Shown: piece after piece, positions 18,769-28,211 of the stretch
How the letters are laid out: each line of letters starts with the position of its first letter
How positions within the stretch are numbered: position 1 is the first letter of the stretch
Assembly: GCA_021202175.1 (NCBI GenBank)
Contig: JAJQDO010000079.1
Coordinates: 1-39,324 of the forward strand
DNA from: Clostridiales bacterium
GTDB taxonomy: Bacteria; Bacillota; Clostridia; Lachnospirales; Lachnospiraceae
Length of the DNA stretch: 39,324 bases
Direction of reading: 5' to 3'
Translations under genes and position numbers: made by a program
Notes under the pieces: model-generated
The model's input: only the letters and a program-made list of their open reading frames with translations
What the model was told of the DNA's origin: nothing
The model's database searches: none

Positions 18769-19611
18769 ATGAAGATTGCTTATACAGTAGAGGAAGTAAG
18801 AAAACAGGTAAAGGCCTGGAGGCAGGAAGGTCTGACTGTTGGTTTGGTGCCGACCATGGGATATCTTCATGAAGGGCATGCCAGCCTGATGAAAAAAGCC
18901 GTGGAACAGAATGACCGTGTAGTCACCAGCGTGTTTGTCAATCCAACACAGTTCGGCCCGACCGAAGATCTGGAGGATTATCCGAGAGATTTTGATCAGG
19001 ACTGTAAGCTTTGCGATTCCCTTGGCGTCAGCCTGGTATTCCATCCGGAGCCATCGGAAATGTATGCGCCGGATTTCTGTACCTGGGTGAATATGGACGT
19101 CCTGTCAAAGACTCTTTGCGGAAAAAGTCGTCCGATTCATTTCCGTGGCGTATGCACCGTTGTAAGTAAGTTATTTAACATCGTGACACCGGACAGAGCG
19201 TATTTCGGACAAAAGGACGCACAGCAGCTTGCCATCATTCGCCGCATGGTCCGTGACCTGAATATGGACATCGAGATTGTAGGCTGCCCAATCGTCCGCG
19301 AAGAAGACGGCCTGGCAAAAAGCTCGAGAAATACTTATCTGAATGCAGAAGAAAGAAAAGCGGCATTAATCTTAAGCCAGTCTATCTTCCTGGGACAGAA
19401 GATGGCGGAAGAGGGCGAGACAGATGCAGCCAAGATCAAAAATGCAATGGTCGAAAAGATACAGACGGAACCTCTGGCGAAGATTGACTATGTGGAAGTC
19501 GTTGACGGACTGTCCATGCAGCCGATCGAAAAAATAGAAGGGGCGACTCTTGTGGCTATTGCCGTCTATATTGGAAAGACCAGGTTAATTGATAACTTTA
19601 TCCTCCAATGA
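18769..19611 (+). CDS. panC: Pantoate--beta-alanine ligase
   Basis: VGLVPTMGYLHEGHASLMKKAVEQNDRVVTSVFVNPTQFGPTEDLEDYPRD; SD ggaggaaactATG. Confidence 0.96.
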   Translation: MKIAYTVEEVRKQVKAWRQEGLTVGLVPTMGYLHEGHASLMKKAVEQNDRVVTSVFVNPTQFGPTEDLEDYPRDFDQDCKLCDSLGVSLVFHPEPSEMYAPDFCTWVNMDVLSKTLCGKSRPIHFRGVCTVVSKLFNIVTPDRAYFGQKDAQQLAIIRRMVRDLNMDIEIVGCPIVREEDGLAKSSRNTYLNAEERKAALILSQSIFLGQKMAEEGETDAAKIKNAMVEKIQTEPLAKIDYVEVVDGLSMQPIEKIEGATLVAIAVYIGKTRLIDNFILQ

Positions 19612-19780
19612 GCCGTGCAGCTGGAAACAAAAAGTAACTGTTCCATGCTTGCATGAGAACAGTTACGAATTTGTTTTCAGATATAGGGCGAATGCCCTAA
19701 TCGAGATGAAGCGAAGCGGAATCGAGATGGCACGGCGGACTTTGTTCAGATAGCGCAATGAGCCGTGCAGCTGGAAACAA
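19606..19780. repeat. 150-bp repeat unit with perfect 25-bp direct repeats (19606-19630 and 19756-19780) and internal hairpins
   Basis: caatgagccgtgcagctggaaacaa occurs twice exactly 150 bp apart; intervening gtaactgttccatgc..gcatgagaacagttac stem, agggc-gaat-gccct hairpin, gccgtgc/gcacggc outer stem. Confidence 0.85.
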
Positions 19781-19815
19781 GACATAACACTATTTTAAAG
19801 GGAAAGGGAGATTTC

Positions 19816-20208
19816 ATGCAGATTACAATGTTAAAGGCAAAGATTCATCGTGCTACAGTAACCCAGGCAGAGCTTGATTACGTGGGAAGCATCACGGTAG
19901 ACGAAGATTTGCTGGATGCGTCCGGCATTTTAGAATATGAGAAAGTACAGATTGTAGACATTGACAACGGAAGTCGCTTCGAAACCTATACCATCGCCGG
20001 GGAGCGTGGCAGTGGTGTCATGTGCTTAAACGGCGCGGCAGCGAGATGTGTCAGTGTGCACGATAAGATTATACTGATGGCTTATACCGATCTGACGCCG
20101 GAAGAAGCGAAGGAACATAAGCCTACGGTTGTCTTTGTGGATGATAACAACGGAATAAAACGGATTACGAACTATGAGAAACACGGACGTCTGTGTGACA
20201 TGGAGTAG
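19816..20208 (+). CDS. panD: Aspartate 1-decarboxylase proenzyme
   Basis: [38 protein letters not shown] (G-S self-cleavage site). Confidence 0.95.
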   Translation: MQITMLKAKIHRATVTQAELDYVGSITVDEDLLDASGILEYEKVQIVDIDNGSRFETYTIAGERGSGVMCLNGAAARCVSVHDKIILMAYTDLTPEEAKEHKPTVVFVDDNNGIKRITNYEKHGRLCDME

Positions 20209-20219
20209 AGGACTGGAAG

Positions 20220-21416
20220 ATGCTGAAAGGAAAAACGGTCGTATTGGGTGTTACGGGAAGTATCGCGGCATACAAGATCGCGAATCTGGCAAGTATGCTG
20301 GTGAAAAATCATTGTGACGTCCATGTAATCATGACAAAAAACGCAACGAATTTTATCAATCCGATTGCCTTTGAGACTTTGACCGGCCATAAATGTCTTG
20401 TGGATACCTTCGACAGGAATTTTGAATTCCAGGTGGGGCATGTATCCCTTGCCCAGAAGGCGGATCTGATGATGATCGCGCCGGCTTCTGCCAATGTGAT
20501 TGGCAAGGTGGCTCATGGCATTGCGGATGACATGCTGACGACGACAATCATGGCCTGTCCGGGAAAGGTGATTTTTTCCCCGGCGATGAACGTCCACATG
20601 TATGAGAATCCGATTCTGCAAGATAATCTTGTTATTCTGCGAAAATATGGATATGAGATTGTGGAACCCGCAGTCGGCTACCTGGCCTGCGGTGATACCG
20701 GCGCAGGAAAGATGCCGGAACCGGAAACATTGTTTCAATATATTTTAAGAGAACTTGCTTTTGAGAAAGATATGACGGGCATTAAAGTGATGGTGACGGC
20801 AGGGCCAACGCAGGAAGCTATTGATCCGGTTCGTTATATTACCAATCATTCATCTGGAAAGATGGGGTATGCCATCGCCAGGGACGCGATGCTTCGTGGA
20901 GCGGATGTCACACTGATTTCCGGCCCGGTCGCGCTTCAGCCGGTGCCATTTGTCACAACCATCCCTGTCGTTTCTGCGGAAGACATGTTTCAGGCGGTAA
21001 AAGGTCATCTTTCCCAACAGGATATATTAATCAAATCTGCGGCTGTAGCAGATTATCGCCCTTGCGAGGTCAGCCAGGAAAAGGTAAAGAAATCCGACGC
21101 GGATATGAGCACCCATCTGGAAAGGACGCAGGACATCCTTGGATATGTGGCTCAACATCGGAGAAAAGACCAGACCATATGCGGATTTTCCATGGAAACC
21201 CAGAATATGCTGGAAAACTCTCGCAAAAAATTACAGAAGAAAAAACTGGATATGATTGCCGCCAATAATTTAAAGGATACTGGAGCCGGCTTTGGAACGG
21301 ACACGAACCTGGTGACGATTATCACCGAAAAAGAAGAAAGAGAACTGCCTCTGATGCCCAAGGAGGAAGTCGCTCACGAACTATTGTCCTATATATTAGA
21401 ATATCGTTCTCATTAA
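20220..21416 (+). CDS. coaBC: Bifunctional phosphopantothenoylcysteine decarboxylase/phosphopantothenate--cysteine ligase
   Basis: LKGKTVVLGVTGSIAAYKIANLASML; MIAPASANVIGKVAHGIADDML; TAGPTQEAIDPVRYITNHSSGKMGYAIA. Confidence 0.96.
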   Translation: MLKGKTVVLGVTGSIAAYKIANLASMLVKNHCDVHVIMTKNATNFINPIAFETLTGHKCLVDTFDRNFEFQVGHVSLAQKADLMMIAPASANVIGKVAHGIADDMLTTTIMACPGKVIFSPAMNVHMYENPILQDNLVILRKYGYEIVEPAVGYLACGDTGAGKMPEPETLFQYILRELAFEKDMTGIKVMVTAGPTQEAIDPVRYITNHSSGKMGYAIARDAMLRGADVTLISGPVALQPVPFVTTIPVVSAEDMFQAVKGHLSQQDILIKSAAVADYRPCEVSQEKVKKSDADMSTHLERTQDILGYVAQHRRKDQTICGFSMETQNMLENSRKKLQKKKLDMIAANNLKDTGAGFGTDTNLVTIITEKEERELPLMPKEEVAHELLSYILEYRSH

Positions 21417-21493
21417 GATACGGATTTATCCGTAAGGAAATACTTTCCAATTCCCTTTGCCCCAAATTTTATAAGGAAAGATTCTATAACAGA

Positions 21494-21532
21494 TGCGCCG
21501 CTTTTGTAGATGTCATGCAAGAGCGGCGCATA
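21494..21532. terminator. Strong hairpin after coaBC (no clear U tract)
   Basis: atgcgccgct...agcggcgcat, perfect 10-bp stem. Confidence 0.5.
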
Positions 21533-21724
21533 AATTATGTATAGGAAATAATTGAGAAAATCCTTATAAAACTAAGGAAATTCAATGATTTTTATGTTAC
21601 AATTACAACACATTAGCTTATCTGGCAGCTCATCAATTCACATGACTGCTTTGCAGGCATAATCATGGGATACGAGGTACGAGTATGTCGGGGAACAGAT
21701 TAAACTGCACGAAATAATAAGGTG

Positions 21725-22459
21725 ACGGAATGGATGATTGGCATGAAGCATATTTTAATTATCGACAGAGATGAGTCCACAGCAGAGCTGGAACGAGATT
21801 ATCTGGAGATGAATTCTTTTATAGTTACAATTGAAAAATGTGGTGTATCCGGTTTTCAGCGGGCATTGCAGGAGGATATTGACATGGTCATAACGGAGCT
21901 TGATTTTGAAGATTTAAGTGGCTTTGAACTTTGCAGGGAACTTCGCGGCAGACGGGATATTCCGATCATGATTGTATCTTCAAAAAGCAGCGAGATTGAT
22001 AAGGTGCGAAGTTTTGGTGTGGGAGCAGATGATTATATCGTAAAGCCTTTTTCTCCCAATGAGCTGGTAGCGAGAGCGAAAGCACATTTGAATTGTTACG
22101 TCAGACTAATGAAAAAGGGAGAGCGTGAGAATAACTGTATCTGCTTGAGAACGATAAAGATTGATATGACGGCCAGGAGGGTTACAGCAGAAGGGAAAGA
22201 GATTCCGTTTACCACGAAGGAGTTTGATTTGTTGGTGTTTCTTGCCTCCCATCCGAATCAAGTGTTTTCGAAAGATGAACTGTTCCGGGAAGTGTGGGGG
22301 ATGCATTCCATCGGTGACGTTGCCACTGTGACGGTACATATTAAAAAGATTCGTCAGAAACTGGAAAAGTACACGGAGGGGTTAAATTGCATAGAAACCG
22401 TTTGGGGAGCCGGTTATCGGTTCCAGCTTTCGGAATCGGCAGATGAAGAGGAAGAATAA
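21725..22459 (+). CDS. OmpR/PhoB-family response regulator, atypical receiver, no adjacent histidine kinase
   Basis: Receiver (ILIIDRDES...ITELDFEDLSG...ADDYIVKPFSPNEL) plus winged helix (FTTKEFDLLVFLASHPNQVFSKDELFREVWG...VTVHIKKIRQKLE); exact start uncertain. Confidence 0.9.
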   Translation, partial: TEWMIGMKHILIIDRDESTAELERDYLEMNSFIVTIEKCGVSGFQRALQEDIDMVITELDFEDLSGFELCRELRGRRDIPIMIVSSKSSEIDKVRSFGVGADDYIVKPFSPNELVARAKAHLNCYVRLMKKGERENNCICLRTIKIDMTARRVTAEGKEIPFTTKEFDLLVFLASHPNQVFSKDELFREVWGMHSIGDVATVTVHIKKIRQKLEKYTEGLNCIETVWGAGYRFQLSESADEEEE

Positions 22460-22496
22460 TTGAATCATAGATTACGATTTTACAGAAGGTGATGAC

Positions 22497-23210
22497 ATGG
22501 CAGGGAAGAAGAAAGTTCCGATCATCTATGAAGATGACAGCATCATAGTATGCGAGAAACCGGCGGGGATGCCGGTACAGCCGGATACAACGAAGAATAT
22601 AGATTTGGAGACCTATTTTAAAAACTATCTTTTTCAAAAGCAGGCAGGAGAAGAAGAACCATATCTGACTGCGGTCCACAGGTTGGACCGGTCAGTCGGC
22701 GGGCTGATGGTATTCGCGAAGACGAAGCAGGCGGCAGCGAATCTAAGCGAACAGATTCAAAATCATGAATTCGAAAAATATTACCAGGCGGTCGTGTGCG
22801 GTACCTTGCCGGAAGACTTTGGTACTTTTGAGGACGTGTTGCTTCGGGATGGGAAGACCAACACGACGAAGGTTGTTCCTGCCGGAACACCGGGTGCGCG
22901 TGACGCTGCCCTTGATTACGAGCTGATTGATCAGATTGAGACGAAGGAAGGAACTTTTTCCTGGGTTCTTGTCATTCTCAGTACGGGGAGGCATCACCAG
23001 ATAAGAGTACAGTTTGCTTCCCGAGGCCTGGGCTTGTATGGCGATACCAAATATAATCCGCGATATCAGAAGATGAAGAAAAAATATATGCAGCTGGGCC
23101 TTTATTCCACGAGGCTGGAATTTTGTCATCCGGTGACAGGAGAGAAAGTTGTGTTTAAGACAGAACCGCAGGGGGAAGCTTTTGAAATGATGGATGTGGA
23201 GGCATTTTAG
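22497..23210 (+). CDS. RluA-family pseudouridine synthase
   Basis: IIYEDDSIIVCEKPAGMPVQPD...AVHRLDRSVGGLMVFAKTKQAA...STGRHHQIRVQFASRG. Confidence 0.94.
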   Translation: MAGKKKVPIIYEDDSIIVCEKPAGMPVQPDTTKNIDLETYFKNYLFQKQAGEEEPYLTAVHRLDRSVGGLMVFAKTKQAAANLSEQIQNHEFEKYYQAVVCGTLPEDFGTFEDVLLRDGKTNTTKVVPAGTPGARDAALDYELIDQIETKEGTFSWVLVILSTGRHHQIRVQFASRGLGLYGDTKYNPRYQKMKKKYMQLGLYSTRLEFCHPVTGEKVVFKTEPQGEAFEMMDVEAF

Positions 23211-23226
23211 ATGCCTCCTTTGTTTT
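23198..23226 (+). terminator. Terminator overlapping the RluA-family stop codon
   Basis: ggaggcat-tttag-atgcctcc then tttgtttt; the TAG stop is in the loop. Confidence 0.8.
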
Positions 23227-23396
23227 GAAGGTTTTTTGTATCGGATATTTTAGATGTCTCTTTTTGTTCTGATTGACAAAAGGCGCAGTCTATTCTAAAA
23301 TAAATCGATAGATTCTACGTGATTGTGGAAATAAGTTCGCACCAATATGTTGAATGACTCATTGTATGAAAGAGAGTGCGCTGGAAAGGAAAAGTT

Positions 23397-24833
23397 ATGG
23401 CGAAAGAAAAGAAGCTTGTAGAAGCGATTACTCCAATGGAACAGGATTTTGCCCAGTGGTACACCGATGTGGTGACCAAGGCAGAATTGATTTCCTATTC
23501 AAATGTAAGAGGTTGTATGATCATTCGTCCTAGAGGCTATGCCATCTGGGAGAATATTCAAAAAGAGTTAGACAGAAGATTTAAAGAGACTGGCGTGGAA
23601 AATGTCTATCTGCCGCTATTGATTCCGGAGAGCCTCCTGCAAAAGGAGAAGGATCATGTCGAAGGGTTTGCACCGGAAGTAGCGTGGGTGACCCAGGGAG
23701 GTTCGGAAGAACTGACGGAGAGACTGTGTATCCGTCCGACTTCCGAGACATTATTTTGTGACCATGTGAAGGATATCATCCATTCTCACAGAGACTTGCC
23801 AGTGGTATATAACCAGTGGTGTTCCGTGCTGCGCTGGGAAAAGACAACCCGCCCGTTTCTTCGTTCTTCCGAATTTTTGTGGCAGGAAGGCCATACCTTC
23901 CATGCGACAGCAGAAGAGGCGGAAGAGAGAACAAAACAGATGCTCAATGTATACGCGGATTTCTGCGAGGAGATTCTGGCGATTCCATTGGTAAAAGGAA
24001 AAAAGACCGATAAGGAGAAGTTTGCCGGCGCGGAGGCGACTTATACGATCGAAGCACTGATGCATGATGGTAAGGCTCTGCAGTCCGGTACCAGTCACAA
24101 CTTTGGTTCCGGCTTCGCGGAAGCGTTCGGTATCCAGTATGCGAACAAGGAGAATAAACTTTCTCCGGTATATGAGACGTCCTGGGGATTATCCACTCGC
24201 GTCATCGGTGCCATCATTATGGTGCACGGCGATGACAGCGGCCTGGTACTTCCGCCGAGAATCGCACCGGTACAGTCCATGATCATTCCGATTCAGCAGA
24301 AAAAGGAAGGCGTGCTGGATAAAGTATTTGAAATCCGTGATATGTTGAAAGAAGACTACTCTGTGAAGGTAGATGACTCCGATAAATCACCGGGATGGAA
24401 GTTCAGTGAGCAGGAGATTCAGGGTATCCCGACCCGTATCGAGATTGGGCCGAAGGATATCGAGAAGAATCAGGCTGTTATCGTCCGCAGAGACACCAGA
24501 GAAAAGATTGTTGTTGGCATTGAGGAACTGCCGGAAAAACTGGGACAGGTTCTGGAAGAGATGCAGAAGGATCTGTACGATAAAGCGAAGGCACATCTGG
24601 AGGCCAATACCCATATCGCGCATAACTGGGACGAGTTCCAGGAACTGCTCAACAGCAAACAGGGATTCATCCGTTCCATGTGGTGTGGCGAGACCGAGTG
24701 TGAGGAAGCCATCAAGGACGAGACAGGGGCATCCACCCGCTGTATGCCGTTTGACCAGCAGAAACATTCGGACGTTTGCGTCCACTGCGGTAAACCGGCC
24801 AAATATGAAGTATATTTTGGAAAAGCGTATTGA
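23397..24833 (+). CDS. proS: Prolyl-tRNA synthetase (archaeal/eukaryotic-type class II)
   Basis: [83 protein letters not shown]. Confidence 0.96.
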   Translation: MAKEKKLVEAITPMEQDFAQWYTDVVTKAELISYSNVRGCMIIRPRGYAIWENIQKELDRRFKETGVENVYLPLLIPESLLQKEKDHVEGFAPEVAWVTQGGSEELTERLCIRPTSETLFCDHVKDIIHSHRDLPVVYNQWCSVLRWEKTTRPFLRSSEFLWQEGHTFHATAEEAEERTKQMLNVYADFCEEILAIPLVKGKKTDKEKFAGAEATYTIEALMHDGKALQSGTSHNFGSGFAEAFGIQYANKENKLSPVYETSWGLSTRVIGAIIMVHGDDSGLVLPPRIAPVQSMIIPIQQKKEGVLDKVFEIRDMLKEDYSVKVDDSDKSPGWKFSEQEIQGIPTRIEIGPKDIEKNQAVIVRRDTREKIVVGIEELPEKLGQVLEEMQKDLYDKAKAHLEANTHIAHNWDEFQELLNSKQGFIRSMWCGETECEEAIKDETGASTRCMPFDQQKHSDVCVHCGKPAKYEVYFGKAY

Positions 24834-24840
24834 TTTATTT

Positions 24841-24872
24841 GGAAGAGTTCCGTTTTGGAGCTCTTCTTTTTT
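24841..24872 (+). terminator. Terminator after proS
   Basis: ggaagagttccgttttggagctcttctttttt. Confidence 0.8.
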
Positions 24873-24889
24873 AGAAAGAAGGCATTGTC

Positions 24890-26248
24890 GTGAATAGTGA
24901 TTTCTCAGAGGGAAAAGTATGGCGACGGATTGTGGAACAGGCCGTGCCACTGACTTTGGCGCAGCTGGTACAGCTTTTGTATAATGTTATTGACCGGATT
25001 TATATCGGACATCTGCCCGGAGCAGGTAGTCTGGCATTGACGGGAGTGGGACTGGCATTTCCATTTGCTACCTTTATCACAGCATGTGCGCAATTATTTT
25101 CATCCGGGGCGGTGCCGCTTTTTTCCATTGCGCGGGGAGCAGGAAAAGAAAAGAGGGCTTCTAAGATTCTTGGCAACGCCATGAGTATGATTCTTGTGAT
25201 TTCAGTAGCTGTCTTTTTTGTATGTTACCGTTTCCGCGAACCACTGCTTTATCTTTTCGGTGCCAGTGATGAGACGATTGGTTACGCCAGCAGTTATCTG
25301 CAGATTTATCTTTTTGGTGTGCTGTTTTCATTGATTGGTACCGGAATGAACGGGTTTATTAACGCGCAGGGATATCCGAAAACAGCCATGCTCAGTACAG
25401 TGATTGGGGCGGTAATCAACCTGATTCTGGACCCGATTCTGATTTTTGGATTGGGACTCGGTGTGCGGGGCGCAGCAGCGGCTTCCGTAATCGGGCAGTT
25501 TGTTTCGGCGAGTTGGATTCTTCATTTCCTGACAGGGCGTAAAGCATTGTTCACGATTCAGTTCCAGAACATGATTCCGGATTTTTCTATTATGAAAGAA
25601 ACCCTGAGTCTGGGCATCGCGGGTTTTGTACAGCAGATGACGAATTGTCTGGTACAGATTGTGTGCAATGCGACACTGAAAACCTATGGCGGGGATACTT
25701 ATGTCGGGATTATGACGATTTTAAACTCCGTGCGAGAGATTGCTTCTTTGCCAATTGTTGGATTGACCGGAGGAGCGCAGCCGGTTCTGGGTTATAATTA
25801 CGGTGCGAAAGAATATGAGCGAGTCAGATCAGGGATTCGTTTTGCAGCAGTGACTGGTATCCTGTATACGACCTTTTTCTGGGCAATGGTGCTGCTTTTC
25901 CCAAGTGTGTTTATCCGTATGTTTTCCAGTGATGCTTCTCTGCTTGTGCCGGGTATCCATGCGCTACACCTATATTTCTTCGGTTTTTGTTTCATGAGCC
26001 TGCAGTTTGTGGGACAGTATACTTTTATCGCTCTTGGCAAGGCGAAGCAGGCGGTATTCTTCTCTTTGTTCCGGAAAGTGGTTTTGGTCGTTCCTCTGAC
26101 GATCCTGTTGCCGATGCTGACAAGTTTGGGAACGGATGGTGTATTTATCGCGGAACCGATTTCGAACTTCTTCGGTGGATTGGCCAGCTTCGGGACTATG
26201 TGGTTTACAGTGTATCGGAGACTGGGGAAGGCAGAACGCGAGTCGTGA
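24890..26248 (+). CDS. MATE family efflux transporter
   Basis: VWRRIVEQAVPLTLAQLVQLLYNVIDRIYIGHLPGAGSLALTGVGLAFPF; multi-TM; VGLTGGAQPVLGYNYGAKEYERV; GTG start. Confidence 0.93.
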   Translation: MNSDFSEGKVWRRIVEQAVPLTLAQLVQLLYNVIDRIYIGHLPGAGSLALTGVGLAFPFATFITACAQLFSSGAVPLFSIARGAGKEKRASKILGNAMSMILVISVAVFFVCYRFREPLLYLFGASDETIGYASSYLQIYLFGVLFSLIGTGMNGFINAQGYPKTAMLSTVIGAVINLILDPILIFGLGLGVRGAAAASVIGQFVSASWILHFLTGRKALFTIQFQNMIPDFSIMKETLSLGIAGFVQQMTNCLVQIVCNATLKTYGGDTYVGIMTILNSVREIASLPIVGLTGGAQPVLGYNYGAKEYERVRSGIRFAAVTGILYTTFFWAMVLLFPSVFIRMFSSDASLLVPGIHALHLYFFGFCFMSLQFVGQYTFIALGKAKQAVFFSLFRKVVLVVPLTILLPMLTSLGTDGVFIAEPISNFFGGLASFGTMWFTVYRRLGKAERES

Positions 26249-26441
26249 TTGGGAATCTTTTTGAAACATGTATCTTAATTTGCATTGCTGATAGGAATCC
26301 TGTATAATTGTTGAATAGTAATATAATGACATAACAGCTCTTATATAATAGGAGTTAATATATGTTAGAGTAGCTGTGTGAAAACTGTCTGGCTTCGAAT
26401 AAATTTGAATGAACAATTCACATTGGGAGGAGGTGTTAAAA

Positions 26442-28071
26442 ATGGGATTTTATCTAAATCCGGAAGATATTCTGGAACTTTATGAGAGGGAAACCAATCA
26501 GCCCTACTTTGTCGACAAGACAGATATGTTAAATGAGCTGATTCCGTTCGTGAAACAGGGAGGTAAAAATATTTGCGTCACCAAAGCGAGAAGATTTGGG
26601 AAATCGGTGGCGGCGGCGATGATAGGTTCTTTTTTTGGAAAAGGCATCGACAGCAGTCATGTTTTTTCTCATCTTAATATTGCGAATAATAAAGAGTATA
26701 CGAAATATTTGAATCAGTATAATTTGATTTTTATAAATTTCAGTAAAGGGCCACGTAATTGTGAATCTTACAGGAAATATATCGATTATATTGAAAATCG
26801 TCTCATGCATGATTTAAAGAAAGCATATCCGAATGTATATATAGACGAAAACGATACAGTAGGTTCTATATTGCGTAGTATTTCCATGGAATATAATGGA
26901 GAAAAATTCATTTTGGTTTTTGATGAGTGGGATTATATTTTCCACAGGGATTATTTTACAGAGAAAGACAGGGGAAAATTCACTGCTTTTCTTGGCGATT
27001 TGACTAAGGACAGGGCATATGTCGCGATGACTTATATGACAGGGATTTTGCCGATTAAAAAATATTCCGGAAGTGATACGATGAATCATTTTGCTGAGTA
27101 TAATATGGCGACCAGCCAGATGTTTAATGATTATTTTGGGTTTACGAACGTGGAGATTGATAATCTGTATCAGCGTTATCTTATGAATACGCCCGATGCT
27201 GCCATTTCCAGAGAAGAACTGGCTGAGTGGTATGATGGTTATCATAAGAAAGGAAAAGAAAGTGTTTATAATCCGAATTCAGTTGTTTTAGCCTTTTCTC
27301 AAAATGAACTGGCGAGTTATTGGTCTAAGGCTGGTGAATATGAAGAGCTTAAGAATTATGTATTAAGAGATATTGATGGTGTAAGAGAGGCGGTGATTCT
27401 GTTAATAGCAGGGGAACCGGTGCCAATTGAAATCGCGGAGTATGCATCAACAGCCCAGGAACTTAAAAAGAGAGATGAGATTCTTTCGGTGATGACGGTT
27501 TACGGGTTTCTGAATTATTGTGATGGTTGCGTGAGAATTCCAAATAAAGAACTTCAGATGGAATTCGAAAAGATTATTCGGGAGGAGCCGAAATATAATT
27601 ATGTGCGTGATTTAGAAAAAGAATCTGCCCGAATCTTAAAGGCTACTTATGATGGAGATGAAGATACAGTTGGGAATGTACTCTCTATCGTACACACTAC
27701 GGAATCTCCTTTAAAGGCATCTAATGATGAGGCAGAATTGTCCGGGAGTGTAAAACTGGCTTACATTGCTGCACGAAATCAGTATGATATGCAAAGGGAA
27801 GCAGGCAGGGATTGGATATGTCGATTATATTTTTTATCCTTATAATAAATCCGATGATGGAATTATTATAGAACTAAAAGTGGATGACAGTCCTGAGACT
27901 GCTCTTAATCAGATTAAGGATAAAAAATACGCTTTGAAGTTTTGTAGAAAAATTGGGGAGAAACCAAAAACAATGGGACGAATTATCCTGGTGGGGATCG
28001 GGTATTATAAAAAGGATAAGAACCATCGTTGCAAAATTGAGATTATCGAGTCGTGTAATGATATTTTATAG
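26442..28071 (+). pseudogene. AAA-ATPase-like/PD-(D/E)XK nuclease family protein, frameshifted by a 4-bp tandem duplication
   Basis: ORF 26442-27845 (MGFYLNPEDILELYERETNQPYFVDKTDMLNELIP...) continues in another frame as AGIGYVDYIFYPYNKSDDGIIIELKVDDSPETALNQIKDKKYALKF; gcaggcag at 27801-27808. Confidence 0.85.
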
Positions 28072-28120
28072 TATCCCTGAAAGGATTCGTTGTTTACTAT
28101 AATATAGCCTGACACTACAG

Positions 28121-28195
28121 GCATGCTCCCTTTCAGACAGACAAATAAAATATTAAGTTTTGTCGGTCAGAAGGGAGCATCGTTTTTGTTTTTCG
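28121..28195 (+). terminator. Terminator following the nuclease gene
   Basis: gcatgctccctt..gacagacaaa...tttgtcggtcagaagggagcatcgtttttgttttt. Confidence 0.85.
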
Positions 28196-28211
28196 GAAAG
28201 GAAGTTCGTTC

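Noticed and set aside
19606-19780. CRISPR interpretation of the direct repeats
   Set aside because: Only two repeats with a 125-bp highly structured interval and no cas genes.
20172-20738. Minus-strand 188-aa ORF opposite coaBC
   Set aside because: Antisense to an intact core gene; no supporting motif.
23227-23396. T-box leader upstream of proS
   Set aside because: No T-box consensus sequence or antiterminator-like structure found; only a TTGACA-17-TAAAAT promoter and short leader.
24373-24950. ORFs of 174 and 187 aa overlapping the proS 3' end
   Set aside because: Alternate-frame shadows of proS; Arg/Ser-rich composition and no SD.
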